From positions 29,634,709-29,698,708 of the forward strand of contig NC_132896.1 of the NCBI RefSeq assembly GCF_030463535.1: DNA of 64,000 nt, in the 5' to 3' direction. Positions 1 through 12,399 of this stretch are shown piece after piece. Origin of the DNA: Salminus brasiliensis (Eukaryota; Chordata; Actinopteri; Characiformes; Bryconidae). The stretch's first letter is position 1; every line of letters begins with the position of its first letter. A model generated the notes under the pieces. That model did no database searches and had not been told where the DNA came from. It saw only the letters and a program-made list of their open reading frames with translations. The translations under genes were made by a program, and so were the position numbers.

Positions 1-384
1 CTGGCCCAATTCAGATCTCCAGAAATCACGATTATTCAGAACCTTTGAGCAAAACGGAACAGTTGCTCCCATCTGCCTGGGTTTCACACATGACCTAACT
101 TCCACCTGATGAATGGTCTCTAGAATATTTATATATCTGCTTATACACAGTTATATCACAATATTATGACCATCTACCTAATAATAGGAATAACCACCCT
201 TTGCTCAGATGACACTAGTCATGGCATAGACTGTATTAGGTGATGGAAGGTGATCATTAAAGAGATTTGCTGCTCCACAGTGGGATGTGGATTGCTCTGT
301 ACCACTCGCCGGAGTCGTTGTTCCCCTCTGGCATCAATGGCCCATGGGACACCACTGTTATGCTGTTGGGAGGCACTCAATGTG

Positions 385-583
385 CCCAAGTATTGGATGG
401 AGCACCATCCCTCCAGAGAGCACAGCTCAACGATGGAGGACTTTCTACCCCTCTAGCCCATGCCTGGCACTAGGCAATACTTCTCTACAGGGACTAAACA
501 AGCTGTGTCTGCAATGGGTGCAATCTAAAGTGTCTGAAAGCATTCATTAGAAAGGGTGTCCACAAACATTTGGACATACAGTG
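385..583 (+). mobile_element. MITE-like element, right half
   Basis: Contains 'gtattggatggagcaccatc', 'tacccctctagcccatgcctgg' (in pieces) and the right end 'ccacaaacatttggacatacagtg'. The left end is lost or unrecognisable. Confidence 0.75.
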
Positions 584-837
584 TAGTGACCAGCGTTTCC
601 CACCCCAATGTTACAGAGCACTTTAGCTTTTCAGTGGACACCATGTCAAGACTGAAATCCACTTTTTAAAGCACTTAAAATGCTCTTCGACAGTTCTTCA
701 TATGCACACATCAGCCGAACAAGTGCTAGTTTAGCGCCCAACTCCATCCAATCTTTCACAGCTGAAGTTCCATGAGCGCTTTTAGGATGACAGCAGCAAT
801 ATCGCTCTATAACAGGCCTCATCTCCTCTTCGTCTAT

Positions 838-1080
838 TTACATTTACATTTACATTTACGGCATTTAGCAGACGCTCTTATCCAGAGCGACTTACAAATG
901 TGCTTTCCTATTTACCCAAGAAAAACCTTAGCTAGTTAGAATAGACTAATAGTTCAAAGATACCTGTAAGCTTTAGACATTACTAAGCACAAGTCAATAA
1001 GGTGACCATAGTACTCCGACCACAGGCTAGAAACGAGCGAGACAAAGCCAGGTAGTTAGGGATGAGGTAGGGTGGTTAAA
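838..1080 (-). mobile_element. Teleost repeat with shared SINE/LINE tail
   Basis: Starts with (CATTTA)n then 'cggcatttagcagacgctc' + 'ttatccagagcgacttac', the reversed tail seen at 45020-45065. The sequence that follows is not the tRNA-like head of that SINE, so this may be a different family sharing the tail. Confidence 0.55.
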
Positions 1081-1093
1081 ATTTCACATACAC

Positions 1094-1290
1094 ATCCTGA
1101 TCTCACTAGCGCATTTGTTGATAAATGCAATCAAATCCTCACAGCAATGCTCCTCCAAAATCTAGTAGAAAGCCTTCCTCCCTGGGCATCAGAGACAGTT
1201 ACTCCAACAAAAGCAGGATCCACTTTTTAATTCCCTTGATTTTAGAAGAAAACAATGAATGAATAGGTGTCCTAAAACTTTTGTCCATTG
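1094..1290 (-). mobile_element. MITE-like element, left half
   Basis: Reverse orientation; ends 'ggtgtcctaaaacttttgtcc' and contains 'agttactccaacaaaagcagg'. Confidence 0.75.
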
Positions 1291-1499
1291 ATCCTCATGC
1301 ACAGATGTGTTCTTTCTACACTATTGGGTATTGTAGGTACTGCCTCATCTGACAGAACCCAACAATACCTGAAAGAAATTGTGTTAGCTCAGTTCAGTTG
1401 CAAGGTCGGATTATGTAAATGTTCTCGGCTTTGCAGTTCTTGTAGGCAAGCGTTCAGCATTTCCCTGTAGACGACCTGATCTCACAAATGACATCTGAT

Positions 1500-2480
1500 G
1501 GTCGTTCAGCACTGAATAATTGGCTGTAAGGAAAGCTTGGGCCTCAGTACCGGTGATGTGAAACGACAACTTTCCCTGCATTCTCCACCAGCTTTTGAGC
1601 TCTGCTACTGCTTTACTGAAGTGGACAGTAACCATCTAGCAGTTCATTCATCCGTCCACCCTTTCTCTCAGCCAGTGGATCTCCCAAGGAGAACACCACG
1701 AGCCAAACATGCCATTTGAGCACAGTTAGAAGAGACTGCGGCGCAATTCGCCACAGCCTGGCTGCACTTCAGCCCCGAGAGATCCAGCGTCTGGCCGCTG
1801 TTGTTTGGGGAGGTCCAATGACGAGGTGGTGTAATGGAAACAAATGAAGGGCTACGCGCACGCCGACAAATCCATATTTCTTTCTGGCCCGCTCCCTGTG
1901 GAACACCGGCTCCCTTGATGTGTCTAATCAATCTTGGCCAAGCTGTAGACATCGTCAGTGCCAATCGGGCCGCTGACAAAACTGCAGCCCCATTCATGAT
2001 TAGCTGCAAGCAAACATTGCTGACGGTGTAGGACATCCTTTGGTCCTCTCCCTTTCTCTAATATTATATGATGTGTGCTCTGATGATGGAGTACACTGAG
2101 ATATTATCAGGAGATGTTACAGCTAAATCGTCCTGTAGAGGCTTTGGGTTCATTATGAAATTGAATTGCAATTAGTGCAGTTAGTATTACAGTGTTAAGG
2201 GGCTCTTTTATACAGCTGCACTGGCTTATATTAACCATGCTTGAGCTCGTCATTATCTAAGCACAGAAAAAAAGGGATGCTTTAATTGTGTGGAGGGGAA
2301 AGGGTGGAGAACAGCCTCAGCTTTTACGTAGTAAGGCTCACTCTCTTTACAGGGCCTAGTGACGTATTAGCGGTTTGATTTAGCGATGTAACACTGCGTC
2401 GCCACTGCTGAGCTCAGAGGGTAGATTACAGTTTATTTAGGCTGAAATGTGGATTAGATCTCATAACTAACTGTCAATCA
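1500..2480. other. Unique sequence with a candidate conserved non-coding element (about 1720-2040)
   Basis: Non-repetitive, GC-balanced sequence between repeats. It includes 'gtctaatcaatcttggcc' and 'cattcatgattagctgc'. An open frame of 122 codons (2036-1668, minus) crosses it but shows no family motif. Function not determinable here. Confidence 0.3.
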
Positions 2481-2481
2481 C

Positions 2482-2483
<2 letters not shown>

Positions 2484-2514
<31 letters not shown>
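2484..2514. repeat. (CA)n microsatellite
   Basis: About 15 AC units. Confidence 0.95.
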
Positions 2515-2515
<1 letters not shown>

Positions 2516-2940
2516 CTGCTCCTCTCTTAGCTCTTAGCTTAACCCAGCCCAATGACTGATCATCCATTCCTCTCTTAAAAAGTCTATTAAAGCTTCTGTG
2601 TCTGAGCTTTGTTGTATTTGAGGCTAAAGTTCTCAAAACTACATATTAAACTAGATTAAACTAGATCCAGATTCCTCTTGTCAGTTTATTAGGCACACCA
2701 ACACCAAACATTTATTTGTTTTCCCGCCCAAAAATTCAAGGACGTGCTAGCTAACATTTTAACTTAATTAAAAATGAAGTCATTAAACTTTTTAAAAGAT
2801 TCACACAACCAGTTTTTGGTCACGTTCTCGCGATCCTGTGAAAAGTGTCATCTTCAAATTTTATAAGTAACAGGTTTCTCAAGATTCACACTGCAGAATA
2901 TCTCTAGTTCTGTACTGCTGTTCGTGTCAGTTGTGTGTTT

Positions 2941-3035
2941 AAAGCAGCAGTATGTGAGAATTGGTATTTTTTGCGTCTGGGCTCCCCCTACAGTTAAGGA
3001 GAGTAATTCACTTTTACTCTTCTGACATAAAAACA
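2941..3035 (+). repeat. Dispersed 'AGCAGYATTATG...CCCCCTAC' repeat, copy 1
   Basis: Shares 'gcagtatgtgagaattgg' and 'ctgggctccccctacagtt' with 14264-14345 and 41685-41745. Confidence 0.6.
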
Positions 3036-3303
3036 AATCACGCTTTGAGCTCCCCCTCATGGACAGCTGAGCATGTGAATTTGTTGACAAGCTGAGAGAT
3101 TCAGAAGCAGAATTTGAAGGTAAAGAAAGTTATGTTCATAAACTAAAAACAAAATATATTAATCTTAAACATTTATCAAAAAACAAAACAGCTCAAAATA
3201 GGTCTGGAAAATGAGCTAATAGTAGAGTTAAAGTAGCAGAGATAGTAACAGCATGCTAAAACTGAAAAATGTTTTATCAATATGAAAACTGTAGTATATT
3301 TCT

Positions 3304-3334
3304 GATTATTATTATTATTATTATTATTATTATT
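3304..3334. repeat. (ATT)n microsatellite
   Basis: About ten ATT units, directly before the 48 bp tandem duplication. Confidence 0.9.
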
Positions 3335-3341
3335 TCTTTAG

Positions 3342-3437
3342 AATTTCTAAATAAGGATATTATGTACAGGTTGAGGTATTGGCACATCAAATTTCTAAAT
3401 AAGGATATTATGTACAGGTTGAGGTATTGGCACACCA
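3342..3437 (+). repeat. 48 bp tandem duplication
   Basis: Two head-to-tail units (3342-3389, 3390-3437) that differ at one base (T/C near the end). Such near identity in old intergenic DNA suggests a recent event. Confidence 0.95.
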
Positions 3438-3440
3438 AAT

Positions 3441-3565
3441 AAAGGTGTCTCAAATGGTTCTTCAAGCAATGCCGTAGAAGAACCACTTTTGGCTCCATAA
3501 AGAGCCATGCTTGTAATAGAGATGTGTGATGTGCATCCTTCAAAGAACCATTTGAGGCACCTCTA
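3441..3565. repeat. Palindromic 'GGTTCTT' repeat
   Basis: The left arm 'aggtgtctcaaatggttctt' and the right arm 'aagaaccatttgaggcacct' are imperfect inverted repeats around 'agaaccacttttggctcc'. Typical short non-autonomous DNA element. Confidence 0.65.
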
Positions 3566-4479
3566 TGTTTAGGAGTGCATTTGAACAAATGCTTGGCGTT
3601 CTCCACAGATCATGGACGTGCCTATAACAATGCCGTGCATGTGTGTTCATCTCAGAAGATGTGGTGCAAGGCTATGTGTGCATCAAAGATCATCTATACT
3701 AAACTCTTTACATTTCAGTATAAATCATCTGTACTGAAGCATCGAAATTCCCCACACTGGTCAAGCCTTCCTGCAGTGAGATATGTATATAAGAGATACA
3801 CGTCCACGTTCGTAAGGAGCTGTGAGTAAAGACAAAAATACATAAGAAGGAATTAAACTGCATCTTTTTTGAAATTCCCAGATGAAAGTTCTGCAGCAGA
3901 ACATCACCTGAGGAACAGTAAAGGTTAATTAGGACAGTGCGCTAATCAACTACAAAGGAAATCATGTATCTTTCAGTCTGCGCCTCATCCGTCCTTAAAC
4001 AATGCAAAACAGAGAGGCTCAAAGTGCTGCGGGGGGAGAAAAACAGCAAAGCTTTCTAGGGGGTTGCCATGGCAACGCCGTGCACCTTCTGTCTCTAGTT
4101 CAGTGAGAGCGAAGTTGAAGTCAATATTCAGTGCCTCAAAAAAGACAGTCTGACCTCATCTCTCTGTCTTTCTCGCTCTCTCTGGAATCTGTATCTGCAT
4201 TTGTCAGGCTCCTTTCCAAAGAATGATTCAATTTTACAGCCTTAATAGATTCTGGGTATACCTAGATATCATTACCTGCATAACACTGACTCATTATGAT
4301 CTTGCCAGCCAACCTCCAAAAACAATGAAAAACCAAAACAGAGCTATTTACATATTTCAAGACAAGTCAGTAGAAATCTACACAGCATAAACACCAGCGC
4401 TGGATTTGCATAGAAAGCTACTCAATAGACGTGAAGTGTGGATTTCAGAGTTGCTTGAAACCTTCTCAGCGCTGATAGT

Positions 4480-5080
4480 GTTAAAAACATGACAGAAGCA
4501 GGTGTTAATGATGAGTTTAATTCATTGAGGCTCCTCCCACACCACTCACAGCATTCCCGTTGGGTTCTGGCATCTATTTCCATGCTGGGTGTGTCTTTCC
4601 CATCTCAAGTTAACCATCATTGTGTTGTCAATCCCCCTAGGCTACCTCCCCATGGGTGTCCTTATGTATCCTATGTTGGAGGGTAGCTGACTGCATTCAG
4701 TGCTGATGGTTGGGAGAGTGAGTTGCTGCTTTCCCTGTAGACCATCATTTGTAGAAAATGCTGAATGTTGTAGTTAGCTAAGTGTGCCACAGGAGGTCAT
4801 TCCTACCTGTGGTCATCAAACTCTACAACTCCTTCCTCAATGTGTGACACTGTGGTTCATCTGAGCAATACTCTGCAATACTGTTATACTGTAATTCAGT
4901 TTAATATGTGTGTAATAACTCTGGTGCAATAATTTCCCATATTTATTATTGCAGGTATAACCACTATGCCACTTTACTATATTCATATATTTATTTATAT
5001 ACATGTACATATAGAAATGTTTTACATGTATTTAAAATAAGAAAATATAATAATTTAAATGTAAATTTATGTTTATTTTT
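4480..5080. other. Gene-free stretch
   Basis: No gene or RNA. The part 4545-4690 loosely matches segments at 5860-5990, 6440-6490 and 9300-9420 ('gggtgtgtctt', 'taggctacc'), so it is probably an old dispersed repeat. Confidence 0.35.
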
Positions 5081-5084
5081 ATTT

Positions 5085-5166
5085 AGTTAGTTAGTGTTTA
5101 TTCTTACATGAACGGTTGCTACTGTAACAACTGCAATTTTCCCTGGGATCAATAAAGAATTTCTCT
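5085..5166 (+). mobile_element. LINE 3' tail remnant
   Basis: 'gcaattttccctgggatcaa' + 'taaagaatttctctttct' is the typical fish LINE 3' end with a TTTCT-type terminal repeat. No reverse transcriptase sequence is attached. Confidence 0.5.
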
Positions 5167-5366
5167 TTCTGAAGAAACATGCTGAGAATGTTGTAAATAT
5201 GCTAGCAAGTTTATGTACTTACTTAAACTCTGTTTAAAATGCATAATGTTATGCTTAATACTGAATATTATGCCTTCATCAAATGCCCTTGAGTAAGCTT
5301 TGATCACGTTGAGAAAATACATTGTTTATAAATCCATTACTATGAAGTATAATTGTAGTTAAAGTA

Positions 5367-5445
5367 GTCAAGTCAAGTCAAATTTATTTGTATAGCGCTT
5401 TTTACAACTGTTGTCGTCACAAAGCAGCTTTACATAATTAGTACT
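5367..5445 (+). repeat. Common teleost 'TTTATTTGTATAGCGC' repeat
   Basis: 'agtcaagtcaagtcaaattt' + 'atttgtatagcgctttttac' and 'cacaaagcagctttacat' are hallmarks of a very common fish dispersed sequence. Confidence 0.6.
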
Positions 5446-5723
5446 TAATAAAGGACAGGATTTCAATATTAATTGAAATAAAAATTTAGGCTTTTGTACA
5501 ATTTTGTGAAGTGCATTAAAAACAAATACTACAGAAATTCACTTAAAGCTCACTTGAAATGATGTAAATAGACTTATCTTAATCTTAATTGTTGTTTTTA
5601 AATAAATTAACTCGCTTATATTCCACATACGTCTGAAATTGATGTTTGACGTTTGTGATCATTTTACAGATCTTTAAGTTTAATCTACTTATAATAATTT
5701 CATTTATTTGCTTGCTGTTGCCA

Positions 5724-6490
5724 AATGGACAGGGATTGACCCATGCAGCCCTAAAAACGGCACAAAAAAAAAAAAGATTCTCCAGTCCAGTAACCGCTGT
5801 GCTCCTTCAGTAATATACAGTGGGTTTTTAGGTGGAACCCAACTATTTTTAGTAAAATTTACCTTCCTATTGGCTTCTGGCAATTTGAAGACTGGGCGTG
5901 TCTTTCTCCTTTAGTCACCATCAGTGTAAAGTCACCCCGCCCCCCCAAGCTACCCTGCCCTATGTGTTCGCTTGTAATGCATATAGCGTCGGTTCTTGTT
6001 GTAAGGCTGGATGGGTTGGATGTAACAGTAAATAATGATGCATTGTTTTAATCAAGATTAATAAGGGTTAGAATGGTTGGTTTGTCATGGCTCTTCCAGT
6101 GAAAACAAAAACAGGATATAGATATATGGATTTGTATATTAAAAGTCTACATAAGTTTGCTTAATAAAAGTCTATTTTAGCCTGGCTAAAGTTATATGTT
6201 TGTTCTAATTTTTGCAGAACTAAAGTAAAATAAGTACAAAAATAGTTCACTGATCATTAGTGTGTCTACAAGTACACTTCAGTTCACTGTATCAAAATAA
6301 ACATTTTGCATACTTGAGTTTCTTTAATGGACAGTGATTGGGCCCATGCAAGCTTAAAAACATCACACCCAAAAATAAACTGTACTGATTTAATGCACAA
6401 TTTAAATTCACTTTCGCTTTAAGAGTATTTAAGTGTAACTACTGCAGCACCTCCTAGGCTACCTTCCTCTATGTGGTTGCACTTATTTTA
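5724..6490 (+). repeat. Two related ~170-260 bp repeat copies ~600 bp apart
   Basis: 'atggacagggattgacccatg' (5725) and 'atggacagtgattgggcccatg' (6328) each start a block with 'taaaaac(g/a)' + '(g/t)cac', a 'taatgc/taatat' region and a 'ctaccctgcccta/ctaccttcctcta' + 'tgtg' segment. Diverged local duplication of an unnamed repeat. Confidence 0.45.
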
Positions 6491-6499
6491 GGCAGTGTT

Positions 6500-8190
6500 A
6501 CAGCTGCCATATCACAGTATTGAGAACTGCAAGTGGAGTGAAGAAGGTACAGGATTTGGGAAGATAGTTGTTGTAAAAATGTTAGCTAGGTCAGGTTTGA
6601 TGGAGGCTGTGTAGTTCTTGGTATGTATGATGTTATTGGGCCAGTTACTTTAACTGTTGCTTTCACTTCTAGTGAGTACAAAATTCAGGCCTGAAAACTG
6701 GATTGACTGTCTTGATGTAAATGAATGTAATGTAAGTTCTAGTACATTTCTAATACTCACTCAGTGTGTAACAGTAATGCAGTTGTAAAACTTCATAAAC
6801 TTCATTGAATTTCAAAAACATGGATTTCCATTTTTGTGTTTAGTTTTCTCCATGGTTTGAACCCTGTGTGTGCTCTGTAGACTGTGTCAGTAAGTCTAGA
6901 TGAATGGACCAATGGACCAATGCTCTAAATTACGTGGAATGAACTCTTATTTTACACTGACTTCCCTTTACAAAATGTTTAGCTCAGTTAAGTACAATAA
7001 CTGTGATAGTTGTTTCATTGTAGCACTCTTTAAGAGCACTGTAGCATAATAAAGGTTAGCATACTCAGGTTTACTTTGTTTCACTAGGGTTAGCTGGAAG
7101 GAGCTGGTTTAGTTAATCCAATGTAATGTCTCCTCTTAAGTTGGAAAATGATAATGTAAAAGTGTTCTGATGAACACAGATAGGGCTTTTCTTTAAACTC
7201 TGATTAGCAGATGGAATCAACACTGGATGAATGTTAAAATATCACTGTTCAGAGTATGAGATATAACTGACATATGGTGAGGGGTTAGCACAACTCTATC
7301 CAGAGTTTCTCTTCTAACACCACCAGAATTCAACACTATCATCAACACTAAAGCTGAGTTACATTTCCAACAACAGTGTCAAATTAACTCGAGCCGATGA
7401 GGATTAGATAAACACTTAAAAAGTGTACGTACAGAGTTGATTTAACACTGGCGATTTTGCTGTGTACGTGGGGATCTGTCTACTTTTCATTCTTTTAGTC
7501 CTCGTTCTTCATGATCTCAGTGGATCTCAGTGAAATCCAGTGACTAGAAATGGCAGGAGACCACTTTTGACCAAGACCACATCTTGAGTATGGGATGGTG
7601 ATATTGATAACAATGAAGGTCCTTGTGGCGAGGCCTGTCACGATGATTACGCTATTGACTTATCGTACATGTATTACTTTCATGTATTTCAGCAGTTGTG
7701 CTGTTCTATCCTCTCAACCCCTCTCTGTTCAAGCCATACATGGACATCTGGAGCTTGTATTCCAATGCACGACAAACAGAAACCGCTCTTGCCAGAAAGC
7801 TTTCAGGCCATCATGCCAATCCAACTGCCATGTTGGATCTCGCTGCTCGTTCCGATAGCCTGTAGCCTACATACGTATTATGAACAGCTGCTAATGTTCT
7901 GGCTTAAACTTGAGAGAGAGAGTGGGTTGTGGTTTTGGAGGTGATGGCAGCCCGTAAATTGAATAGTCACTCCGGTCACTCCCGGTCATTTATGCCCAGA
8001 TTCCTTATCCCATGCAAATCTGTCACACTTTCTACAGGCGTCCTGTAGGAAACTCCACCTCCCCATGTAGAATTAACTCTATACAGAGTCAGAAACCCTA
8101 TAAACAAGTCTATAGGAGATTGGTGTTATGTGAAACATCTGATCAAGCAAAAAAGAAAATTGAATATAATTGGATTTTCACAAAAGAATG
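6500..8190. other. Gene-free stretch
   Basis: Unique, mostly AT-rich sequence. No exon, RNA gene or repeat can be supported. Confidence 0.4.
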
Positions 8191-8379
8191 AGATCACTGG
8201 CATCCTGACCATCCTGCTGACCAAACTACTTTGCTCAAGCCCATTCTCCAGATGTCTCCTACCTCTTTCACCCCCCACCCCCCCTCCAACCCCCCCCCCC
8301 AAAATATATACCTTCCTTTTTTCTCTGTGCGGCCACTACTCTTCCGAGAGACAGAAGTTGTTCTTGGTGCACAGTAAAT

Positions 8380-8620
8380 GTTTAATGTGCAGTCTGGCTG
8401 CATCAGTGTCTCATTACGGGGCTGCACTACGCCTTTGAATGGGTTTTAATTACAGCGGAGGTGGAGGAAAAAGACATGGTGCTCGGGGCCACCGCAGTCA
8501 CTGACTGATTAGGCCCCCGGGCAGGCAGGGCCTTAGGGCCCATCATTAGAACGCTCATTTCCACTTCCCTTACTGAGAACAAGAGACAGTGGCAGTTAGG
8601 GGAGGAATTGTGTGTGTGGA
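8380..8620. other. Candidate conserved non-coding element
   Basis: Balanced, non-repetitive block with 'gggttttaattacagcgg' and 'tgactgattaggcccccggg' between poly(C)/(GT) tracts. Coding frames are not recognisable. Confidence 0.3.
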
Positions 8621-9039
8621 GGGGGTGCGTGTGTGGTAAAGGTGGAAAGTAGCAAATTAGCATAGTCTCTTTATAGTAGGTTACACATCTTCTCTATGGT
8701 GGGGTTTTCTGGTCCTATTATATCGTAATATTTCACTTTTACTTGGGTTTATTTCTCATATTCAACTATTCCAGCTCTGCATGTTACAAAAAGAGCCCCC
8801 TTTTCACTCGGATTTCAAATGATTTCAAATGAATGTTATCTGCCAGGCTAACTCCTTTTAGCTTAGCAGTTACGGTTCTGTGACATATTTTCTATGTAGT
8901 TGTTTTGCAAGAAAATCAGAAGAGAGAGAAACCATAGATTGTTTTTTTCTCAAAGATAGGCCCGGGGAGGTAAAACATAAAATTATGGGTTAATATTATT
9001 TTTATTTTTTAGAGCGGACAAAAGCCATTACTTTTGGAT

Positions 9040-9150
9040 AGAGCAAGGGTGGGCAATTCCGGTCCTGGAGGGCACAATTTTGGGCTTTTCCTGCTTAAGC
9101 ACACCTGATTCAACTTAGCAGGTATGTTAGCAAACTAGGGAATACACTCC
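9040..9150 (+). repeat. 'GGTGGGCAATTCCGGTCCTGG' teleost repeat
   Basis: Very common fish dispersed sequence ('ggtcctggagggc' followed by 'cacacctgattcaac'). Related segments are at 32466 and 49110. Confidence 0.55.
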
Positions 9151-9981
9151 TGTTCAATTCTGAATTAAATATTTAAGTTAACACAACTTAAATACTACAG
9201 ATATTTTAAAAGTTAGAGTTAGAAAATCAGCTGTTCTGAGTTATGCTGTGACCTTCAGGATGTGCCTTATGTTTGGGCAGTGCACCCTTTATTAGTAAAA
9301 CCTCCACTTTTCCCATTGGATCATGAAACCATCTATTTGCATACTCACCGGCAATGTGTACTCATTTCCTGTAGGCTACCTTCTCTTGGGGGGTGCACTC
9401 ATTGCCCATGATGGTTAGCTGCTTGTTCTTGGGTTCTAAGAGCACATTGTAAATAGTTGAGTGTTCTTGACTGTGCTCAGAAAGAAATGACTTTAGTTTT
9501 TTAGGTAGATTTTAGCCATACAGTTTAAAACATACAGTACATATGTTTCAATCCTGGCCTTTTTTGTTTTTCACTAGAAGTTAGAGGACCACTTATTATA
9601 CTTGATTTGTCATAGAAATATATCTACCAAGGATTGGGAAGTCCAAAACTGGAAAACTAACTCAAGGTCTTGATTTGAAAGCCTCTGGCAGACTTGTGGA
9701 AGATTAGATCCTGCAACAATGAGCCAACACAAAAACCACACTCAGCCCCAGAAACCTTATACAAACGTAAAGAGACATTTTCCTAGAAGACCAGTGGTCA
9801 CTAGACCATTTATCACCAAGGCTAAAGAAGTACAAGCCTGTATAGGCTGTAAACCTGTCTATTACTACACATTGATGGTGAGTGAAGTGGGAAAGACACT
9901 CCCAGTATGCAAACAGGTGGTGCCAGGAGTCAATTAAATGTATCCAAATTTATCCAATTTATCCAAATTTTTGTAACTGAG

Positions 9982-10068
9982 CGTCTTGCTATCCCTTTCT
10001 GCTGTTACACTGGGAATTTCCCCACTGCGGGACTAATAAAGGACTATCTTATCTTATCTTATCTTAAT
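9982..10068 (+). mobile_element. LINE 3' tail with (TATCT)n
   Basis: 'gggaatttccccactgcggg' + 'actaataaaggactatc' then TTATC repeats, the usual 3' end of a fish LINE family. The body is missing. Confidence 0.6.
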
Positions 10069-10279
10069 AGGAAAGTTGTATTCCACACACCTACCCACTG
10101 TATACTACTGAACCGGCACAGCTGACTCAGTTACTGGACTGGGCTCAATATGGGAGAAATTATTAAATCCAACATCAGTACCAATTTGCCATTGCCAATC
10201 CATTTGTCAATGGCAACCAAATAAACTTGATTATTATAAGTTGATTCAACTCAAAACAATTCAGTAATATGTGGGATAC

Positions 10280-12180
10280 ACTCCAGTCTACGAGCATGAC
10301 CAGTTTGACTAAGCTGGTCATCAAGCTGGTTATGACTGGCTAGTTTTATTATGACTGGACTTCATTAAACGCAGTTGATCTACGTAGAACCATGACAACT
10401 CAAAGAACTGTTCGGCTGCTTATCTGGTTCTTTGTCTGGCTATTCGCATTGGTGGAGACCCTTTTGTAGATAAAGTTCTACATTTTATCTACATTTTGTA
10501 GATAAAGTTATTGCACATTTTACAAAAAGAAAAAGGTTCCGCTGGAGTTATAAGACAAATTATCCATTTTTAGGATTATTAAGAACCTGTTTTTGAGTTT
10601 AGATAAATGTACCGACTCAAATTTCTTTAAATAAAGAAATAAAATAAAATTGAAAAAATAAAATAAAATTGAGGGTCGCCATAATTACAACACAGATATA
10701 GTCAATTTAATTTATTATACAAAATCACCACTGAGTCCATGTGTCTTCTGTTGATAATAAATTTGTAGTATATTCAAAAACCTGCCATTTTTACCTTAAA
10801 ACACCCCACATGTAGCTTTCTCTCATGAATCCATAAAAAAGGCCAAAAGTTTCTTTCAAAACTATCATAATTCAGTGTCTCAGACATCCGGCTGTGTATT
10901 CATGCATTGCTTTTGTATATTTCTTTGTTTTTATGACCAAGCTTTTGTTATAGGAAGCTTTTGGAGGCATTAAACTCTTCAGATGTCTGGATCCGTTCAC
11001 CACCACTGTAATTTCCACTGTAATTTTGTTTCTCTAGTTTCTCCAGCTCTGAAATTTTGGTTTGTTTACATCTAAATGATCTGAATTGTGAGATTAAGGG
11101 TTGAAACATTTATGGAATTCCCCTTTAAGTAACAACTTCTTCCACCTCTAACCACAGGGAACACTTTCTGCACACTGAAGGAAAACACCCTCAAGCTCTG
11201 TTCGAGGTAAAATCAGCACAGTGTCGTCATGACCTGCTTTTCATTAGCTACACATATGACATTGGCTGCCTTAACAAGCCTAAGTGATTTTGATATAGTA
11301 AACCCGCTTAAACAGCAGTCGATAATGGATGATATATCGTGGAGGACAGTATTGATATGTCTCCTGCGATCAATAGATAAACATAAAGCTGTAGTATGAG
11401 TGCCAGTCCCAGTGACGGTGTAAAAATGAGGCCAAGGGCAATTACGTTATGTCACCGAGGATGACAAAGACGTATGCTGCGCAAATGAGACCACAGACTG
11501 CTGAGGCAGAGCTTAAAGATAGTGACTAACCAATATGTCAATGGGGGGGGATGAATTTCGAAAGCCCCCAAATGCACACGTATTACTCAGACGCACTAAG
11601 CTCAACACTCTGACCAATGAAGCCATAGGGAAGAATTAACACCCCAATAAGGCAGTCCGTCAAAAGCCTCTTGTTTGCTGGGGGAAGTGAGGGAAGTCCG
11701 TAAATCGTCTCTTCTCCTTTATTCTGCTTTGAAGGAAAGTCTGTAGAAGTGACTGCCAATGAATCCCAGCAGATGACCTGTTATTGTTCTGAGCTCGGCG
11801 GCTAAGTGCTAAGTAGCCTTTCGGGTTCAGTTAGAAAACAGCACAGCGTGCGCCGCATTTTAATGGCGTTGAGTCATTGCGTATAACCATACACAGCAAA
11901 AAAACTGCTGTGAGTGTGTGTCTTTGTGTGGCGTGGTGCAGACCTACAGGGGGTGGGCCAAATAACTCTAAAAGCACTAACATGAGGTGAGTCAGTCTAC
12001 AATACCAACCGTTATAACAATCTGTTATTTTATTTTATTTATTTATTTATTTAGATTTGCTCTTAATAGTGCAGTAAATGATTACACAGCCCACCCTCAA
12101 TACACCAAAAGCAGTAGTGCATCACCCATGTCTCTAGTCTGTTAGCTTCATTAGTTTATGTTAAGTTTAGCTTCATTAAG
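10280..12180. other. Gene-free stretch
   Basis: Contains a 'gtagaaccatgacaactcaaag' block (10386) related to 22263, and otherwise unique sequence. No exon is seen. Confidence 0.4.
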
Positions 12181-12189
12181 TTTACAACT

Positions 12190-12375
12190 TATTTGTCGTG
12201 TGATCTCAAGATAAGAAACAACTTCTCATGATGACAATTTAATTTTCTTGTGATCTCAAGATAAGAAACGTTTTCTCATGATCACATCTCATTTTTCTTG
12301 TGATCTCAAGATAACAAACATTTGCTTCTTATGATCACAACTTAATTTTCTTGTGATCTTAAGATGATCTTAAGA
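12190..12375 (+). repeat. ~55 bp minisatellite, about 3.5 units
   Basis: Repeated unit 'ttgtgatctcaagataagaaac' (in pieces) followed by 'ttctcatgatcacaa'. Each unit is itself partly palindromic (gtgatc...gatcac). Units have drifted by several bases. Confidence 0.85.
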
Positions 12376-12399
12376 TTTTCATGATCATGTTTATTGCAT

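Noticed and set aside
1668-2036. 122-codon minus-strand open frame
   Set aside because: No family motif and no splice signals that fit; GC-balanced unique DNA gives such frames by chance.
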